Below the pieces are notes generated by a model, which worked only from the letters and a program-made list of their open reading frames with translations, was not told the DNA's origin and did not search any database. Shown here piece after piece: positions 46,227 through 50,049 of a stretch of DNA of 50,049 nt. Numbering within the stretch: the stretch's first letter is position 1; each line of letters begins with the position of its first letter. Both the position numbers and the translations under genes were made by a program. Source of the stretch: an uncultured Pelagibacteraceae bacterium. Lineage in GTDB: Bacteria > Pseudomonadota > Alphaproteobacteria > Pelagibacterales > Pelagibacteraceae. Where the stretch lies: assembly GCA_902517495.1 (NCBI GenBank), contig CABYCO010000006.1, positions 1-50,049 on the forward strand, read 5' to 3'.

Positions 46227-47660
46227 TCAAACATTCTCGTATTTTTTTTGAATAGACATTGCATAGGTATTAAATTCATCTAAGAGAGTTAATTTCTCGT
46301 TGTCATTTTCATTAGTATATTTTTCTCTTAAAGTATCAATTTCATTATATAAAGTAGGTATTGTCCACCATTTCTCTTTTCTTTCACTTAATATTCTTTT
46401 TGCAATCTCTCTCCTGATAGATTTATACATTGACTCTGGTAAAACTTCTGGGGCCTCTTGAAATATAATTTTTTTTCCAAATCCAACTAATCTATCGTCA
46501 TCAAATTTATCTAATAAATTTAATTTTTCTTTCCATGGTGCTGTATGCCAAGTTGGGAAAAGAGCAGTGTCTTTATTTGAAGTAAATTTTGTATAAATAC
46601 TTTCTTCTGCATATATATCTTCTTGGGATTTCGATTGTTCTTTTTCCTCTGCTACTTCTCTTAAAGCTGTTAAAATATTTTGAGAAAACTGTTCATTATT
46701 TTGAACAAATTCTGCTCTTTTTTTAATTACGTTTTTATCAAGTTTGTTATAAGGTTCTACACTCATTCCATACTTTCCATCAATTATAATAGGTGCTTTG
46801 TTTGCACGTATAGTTCTTAAAAATTTTGGAGATTTTTTCATCTCTGTTTTTAATTCATTTATTGATTTATTTATTAAAGGCTGGATTTCAGTTCTCAAAT
46901 CTATGGAATAATACCATCCTTGGTAAATTGGGTGCATACAATGTTTTGGATGTAGTGGTACAACTAAATGAAGTCTGGATTTACCATAATAATATTCGTT
47001 TAGAGTTACTACTTCTCCCTTTTTCATTATAGTTTCTGTATCTGATTTATTTGCAGTTCTTAAAAATGAGTCCCAAGTATGCTCTTGTTTATTTTTAACA
47101 ATCTTTAAAATTTTTGCAGTCAATTCAGCATCAGCAAGTGCTGAGTGAGCATCACTTGCATCAATTCCTTGCATCTGAGCTAAAGATGCTAGTTTAAATA
47201 CAGGATTATTTTTTTCATTAATTTCTGTTTCTAGGATTGTAGGATCAACTGCATAAGCAGCTCTTGCAATATTTATACCATCATGTCTTTTATTGGGTGC
47301 TGCATTAGTGATATAAGGATATCTAATATTTTTAAAAAACTCTTTCCTTATCATCTCTTCATCAAAATTAAGGCTACTCCAACCTAAAAATATTGCAGGA
47401 CTCCATTTTTTAAAAATTTTTTCAACTTCCCCCAACATTTGATAATGACTTAGGTTTGTTTGAGTAAGTTGTTTTATCGATGTCTTGTTGACTATTAAGG
47501 CCATAGCCTGAAATATTTCCCCTTCAGGTAGACTGCACCTTAAATTAAATCGGTCTTTCTCTTTGAAGTTTTCATCCACTAAAATTCCTCCGATTTCTAT
47601 TATGCTACCGAAATCAGTACTCGCACTTGATGATTCTATATCCCAAATTGCTAAATTCAT
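46227..47660 (-). CDS. sbcB: Exodeoxyribonuclease I-like DEDDh exonuclease
   Basis: The 477-residue protein has an N-terminal DEDDh domain (DIESS for exo I, NFDEEMIRKEF for exo II, HSALADAELT for exo III) and a long C-terminal region with the ExoI-type KFTSNKDTALFPTWHTAPWKEK and DRLVGFGKKIIF segments. It would degrade single-stranded DNA 3' to 5'. Compared with E. coli ExoI the first motif is DIESSSAS in place of DYETFG. Its ATG overlaps the stop of the small ORF upstream (ATGA). Confidence 0.85.
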   Translation of the reverse strand: MNLAIWDIESSSASTDFGSIIEIGGILVDENFKEKDRFNLRCSLPEGEIFQAMALIVNKTSIKQLTQTNLSHYQMLGEVEKIFKKWSPAIFLGWSSLNFDEEMIRKEFFKNIRYPYITNAAPNKRHDGINIARAAYAVDPTILETEINEKNNPVFKLASLAQMQGIDASDAHSALADAELTAKILKIVKNKQEHTWDSFLRTANKSDTETIMKKGEVVTLNEYYYGKSRLHLVVPLHPKHCMHPIYQGWYYSIDLRTEIQPLINKSINELKTEMKKSPKFLRTIRANKAPIIIDGKYGMSVEPYNKLDKNVIKKRAEFVQNNEQFSQNILTALREVAEEKEQSKSQEDIYAEESIYTKFTSNKDTALFPTWHTAPWKEKLNLLDKFDDDRLVGFGKKIIFQEAPEVLPESMYKSIRREIAKRILSERKEKWWTIPTLYNEIDTLREKYTNENDNEKLTLLDEFNTYAMSIQKKYENV

Positions 47661-47788
47661 ATTTTTAACCTTAAATTAGCTATGTTTTGATGGGTTTTTG
47701 GAAAGTTTTTTAGGACTAAACCTTTGCATCTAAACAAGTAGCTTCTAGTTAGTTTTATCTCTTCTATGAAATGGTCTGTTAAAGTCAA
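47657..47788 (-). CDS. Predicted 43-residue small protein, unknown function
   Basis: An open frame from TTG (complement 47786-47788) to TGA (complement 47657-47659). The TTG overlaps the stop of the MGME1-like gene (TTGA) and the TGA overlaps the ATG of the sbcB-like gene (ATGA), exactly the junction types used elsewhere in this window (aroA/cmk; accD start). The peptide is basic with one cysteine (LTRSYLFRCKGLVLKNFP) and has no clear membrane segment or motif I know. It fills the whole gap between two nuclease genes. Chance remains possible since it is short and begins with TTG. Confidence 0.45.
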   Translation of the reverse strand: MTLTDHFIEEIKLTRSYLFRCKGLVLKNFPKTHQNIANLRLKI

Positions 47789-48471
47789 GCTATATTATTC
47801 ATCTCGTAAAATTTTTTGACCCTGCCTAAGAATAAATTTTGATACATTTCTAATTCTGCACCTTCTATTTTAAATTCCTGAAACAAAATATCTTTTGTAC
47901 AAAGTAAAATTATCCCAGCTTTCATCTTTGTTCCATGAACAACGTCATGAGCTAGAGTATATGCTCCAAGTTGTAAAAAATAATCTTGAATATAATCTAT
48001 TTTTTTTGGTTTATTACTTTGTTTAAAATCGATTACAACATCATTTCCCTGATATACTCCAATTAAGTCAGCTGTGCCTGCATATTGTTCAGGATAATAC
48101 AACGTTTCTTCAATTCCATAAATTTCATCTAATTTATTATCTATGCCTTTTTCAATTATTTCTTTGGCCATATTTTTATACTGCTCATTACTTTCAAAAA
48201 AACTTTCATTGATACGTCCTCTTAAGTAATCCTCTATATATGAGTGCATTGATGTACCTCTTGAAGATGCTTCTGTTTTAATTCTATTAGCTTCTTTAAA
48301 GCCTACCCTTTCCCTCCAGTTCGCTAAAGCAGCTTTTTCTTCTTCAGATTTAGTAGCACTTAAAATTGTTGTTACGCTTGGAAGTTTTTCTTCTCCTAAA
48401 GAGTATTTCCTATAACCATCCTCAATTGACCTTGTGGACTTTGGATAATTAAATTTATTTTTCCATTTCAT
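47785..48471 (-). CDS. PD-(D/E)XK exonuclease, MGME1-like
   Basis: The 228-residue protein carries the features of the MGME1 / phage exonuclease group: LPSVTTILSAT near the start, RGTSMH (H76), GTADL (D135), VIDFK (D148, K150) and QLGAY (Q167). These are the acidic pair, lysine and glutamine of a PD-(D/E)XK nuclease active site. It probably trims single-stranded DNA ends. Relatives are known in mitochondria and in phages; here it sits between rmuC and the sbcB-like gene with neighbour-like composition, so it looks resident. Confidence 0.82.
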   Translation of the reverse strand: MKWKNKFNYPKSTRSIEDGYRKYSLGEEKLPSVTTILSATKSEEEKAALANWRERVGFKEANRIKTEASSRGTSMHSYIEDYLRGRINESFFESNEQYKNMAKEIIEKGIDNKLDEIYGIEETLYYPEQYAGTADLIGVYQGNDVVIDFKQSNKPKKIDYIQDYFLQLGAYTLAHDVVHGTKMKAGIILLCTKDILFQEFKIEGAELEMYQNLFLGRVKKFYEMNNIA

Positions 48472-48507
48472 ACATTTCTTATATGAGAAATCAAATTTAA
48501 ATTAAAT

Positions 48508-49605
48508 TTATTTTTTGGCTTGTCTAGGAAGATCTTCAAGTTTTTCTACATTGTCTGTTTTAAGAGCTTTTTCGAACTGCTCTGGATCTTTTATGTTTTC
48601 CAAAGTTCTCGTAATAGATCTTGCATCCATTCCAAATTTATTAACAACAGCCATTGCCTCTTCTAGTTTTTTATTCAAGACTATAATATTGTCAAAATGT
48701 CTTGAAAACCGTGTGCTAATAGTTTTTAAATGAGTATATATTTCAGTTGCTCCCTTTTGGACTTTGAGCGATTGAAAACCCATGTGCAAAGACTGCAGGT
48801 AAGCAGATAAAGTGTTTGGTCCACAAATTACAATTTTGTGTTTCCTCATTAATTCTTGAGTTAATAATTCTTTTGTGCTTGGATCTTGATACTCAGTCAA
48901 TTCTTTATATAAACTCTCAGTTGGTGCATAAACGATAGCAAAATCCGTAGTTTTTGGCGGGACTATGTATTTTTCATTTACACTTTTACCTTTAGCTTTG
49001 AAGGCTGATGCTAATTTTGCTCTTGCATCCGCAACAGCTCGTTTATCATCTGCATCATAACCATCAGTAATTGCCTTAAATTTTTCAACTGGGAAATGGG
49101 AGTCTATTGGAACCATGACATCACCTTGAAGTTTAATTGCAAATTCAACGTTTTCACTTGTATCCTCTTTCATTTTAACATTAGTCATGAATTGAGAGGC
49201 TGGTAATAAATCTTTAATTAAAGCATCCAAACTAAATTCAGCAAGTGTTCCATATTTTTTAACGCCTGCTAAAATTTTACTAATACCCTCTTGGCTCTGA
49301 TTCAATAACTGTACTTGTTGGTTAAAATTACCAACTTTTTCATCTACTTTAGTTAAAGCTTCTGTCATATCTTTAGTGACACCTGTGGAAAGATTATTAA
49401 ATGAAGTAGACATTGAGCCTAATGAATTATTAATAGTATTATTTAAAGTTTCTTTTAAAGAAACAATTTCTGACTTTAAATTAGCTATTTCCTCAACCTC
49501 TTTATTCTCAGTCTCTTCTTTGGGTTTTGTCCTTAAATTTAGGTATAAAACCCCTAGAGTTGCACCAAGCAATAAAAGTAAGATTATCAATAGAATCGTA
49601 TCCAT
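48508..49605 (-). CDS. rmuC: DNA recombination protein RmuC
   Basis: The 365-residue protein has an N-terminal membrane helix (about 4-22), a coiled coil (about 35-110) and the RmuC nuclease-fold domain (VMVPIDSHFPVEKF, DFAIVYAPTESLY, ICGPNTLSAYLQSLHMGFQ). RmuC restrains inversion and rearrangement at repeats and belongs to the PD-(D/E)XK-like fold. It is upstream of the MGME1-like gene, so three DNA-end nucleases are neighbours on the minus strand. Confidence 0.94.
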   Translation of the reverse strand: MDTILLIILLLLLGATLGVLYLNLRTKPKEETENKEVEEIANLKSEIVSLKETLNNTINNSLGSMSTSFNNLSTGVTKDMTEALTKVDEKVGNFNQQVQLLNQSQEGISKILAGVKKYGTLAEFSLDALIKDLLPASQFMTNVKMKEDTSENVEFAIKLQGDVMVPIDSHFPVEKFKAITDGYDADDKRAVADARAKLASAFKAKGKSVNEKYIVPPKTTDFAIVYAPTESLYKELTEYQDPSTKELLTQELMRKHKIVICGPNTLSAYLQSLHMGFQSLKVQKGATEIYTHLKTISTRFSRHFDNIIVLNKKLEEAMAVVNKFGMDARSITRTLENIKDPEQFEKALKTDNVEKLEDLPRQAKK

Positions 49606-49627
49606 AGATTTAAGATAATAGTGAGAG

Positions 49628-50049
49628 TTAAGAGCTAAGCAAGTTTAAAATTTTCTTCAAACCTTTTTTGTTACTCAATTTTTTATTAAACATTAAAATT
49701 GCAGTACTTTTAAGAATATTTCCATCTTTTAAGACTCTTAAATTATTCGCATGTAAAGTTTCACCTGTACTAGTTATATCTGATAAAATTTCTGATGAAC
49801 CAGTAAATGGATATACCTCTGTTGCCCCAAGAGATGGGACTAATTTAAATTGAGTTACACCTTTTGAGAATAAAAACTCTCTAGTTAGATTTGGATATTT
49901 TGTTGCAACTCTCATTCTACTTTTCTTTTTATCTTTAAAATCAAATGAAATTTCCTCTAAATCAGCTAGTGTCTGAATATCAATCCACTCGTCTGGCACA
50001 GCTAATACTAAAGTTGCATGTCCATACTCTAGCTTTTTAGCAATAGTGA
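49628..50049 (-). CDS. hisG: ATP phosphoribosyltransferase HisG, C-terminal part (5' end outside window)
   Basis: The frame is open to the right edge; ~140 residues are visible. Segments EYGHATLVLAVPDEW, RVATKYPNLTREF, the GATEVYP stretch and the PRPP-binding TSTGETLHANNL are those of HisG, first enzyme of histidine synthesis. The protein ends soon after the catalytic core (at LNLLSS) with no C-terminal regulatory domain, so this is the short form that needs HisZ. A GTG at 49999 could be taken as a start, but homology clearly continues upstream of it. Confidence 0.93.
   Translation of the reverse strand, partial: TIAKKLEYGHATLVLAVPDEWIDIQTLADLEEISFDFKDKKKSRMRVATKYPNLTREFLFSKGVTQFKLVPSLGATEVYPFTGSSEILSDITSTGETLHANNLRVLKDGNILKSTAILMFNKKLSNKKGLKKILNLLSS

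Noticed and set aside
47785..48471. MGME1-like nuclease as a prophage remnant
   Set aside because: Flanked by core genes with operon-style overlaps, similar base composition, no other phage genes or attachment site seen.

Overview
The window is a very AT-rich, gene-dense chromosome segment of an alphaproteobacterium, most likely of the SAR11 (Pelagibacterales) type. The signs are poly-A/T-rich codon use, tiny or overlapping gene junctions (TAATG, ATGA and TTGA stop/start overlaps), a single rRNA operon, the alphaproteobacterial regulator GcrA, a membrane-anchored CycM-type cytochrome c, a ubiG / DUF1178 / argJ / secA neighbourhood, and the alphaproteobacterial order aroA-cmk-rpsA-ihfB ... trpF-trpB-trpA-accD-folC-trxA. 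I assigned lineage by eye; no database was searched.

Layout. 1-4.2 kb: surface-glycan type accessory genes (end of a family 2 glycosyltransferase, a NodU/CmcH-type carbamoyltransferase, a SAM methyltransferase and a PhyH-like dioxygenase). 4.2-8.9 kb: rRNA operon on the minus strand, 16S - tRNA-Ile(GAU) - tRNA-Ala(UGC) - 23S, with long processing stems around 16S and 23S and no 5S behind the 23S. This matches the known SAR11 arrangement in which a hypervariable surface-polysaccharide island (HVR2) separates 23S from 5S, so the first 4 kb are probably one edge of that island. 9.1-33.2 kb: conserved core genes in short operons: M23 peptidase; DUF4167-prmC-prfA-ispG-lysC; ubiG; DUF1178 and argJ; secA; accA; malate synthase glcB; the SRP RNA-dnaX-ybaB-recR cluster; pheA and kdsB; cytochrome c; argF-argD-ABC permease; gcrA; SHOCT and NDUFA9-like proteins.

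33.2-45.8 kb: one long plus-strand run, rnd-kdsD-lptC-lptB-aroA-cmk-rpsA-ihfB-pyrF-trpF-trpB-trpA-accD-folC. It joins LPS (Kdo, Lpt), shikimate/tryptophan, pyrimidine, fatty-acid and folate synthesis with ribosomal protein S1. Gene order is ancestral, but many products lack residues that are nearly invariant in their families (Cmk P-loop Lys, FolC GTNGKGS glycines, IHF RGFG, TrpB catalytic Glu, TrpA and AccD motifs). 45.8-50 kb, minus strand: thioredoxin, an exonuclease I-like protein, a probable 43-residue protein missed by ordinary length cut-offs, an MGME1-like PD-(D/E)XK exonuclease, RmuC, and the 3' part of hisG.

Most notable signals: (1) the divergent-motif block kdsD-folC; (2) the SRP RNA ending 6 nt before the dnaX start codon; (3) an A9 run in dnaX placed where slippage would give a gamma-like short form; (4) a 43-codon ORF locked between two genes by TTGA and ATGA overlaps; (5) surface genes directly downstream of 23S on the same strand with no clear terminator; (6) a glcB leader with no room for the glycine riboswitch reported for SAR11 malate synthase. 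No CRISPR array, insertion sequence or prophage was seen.
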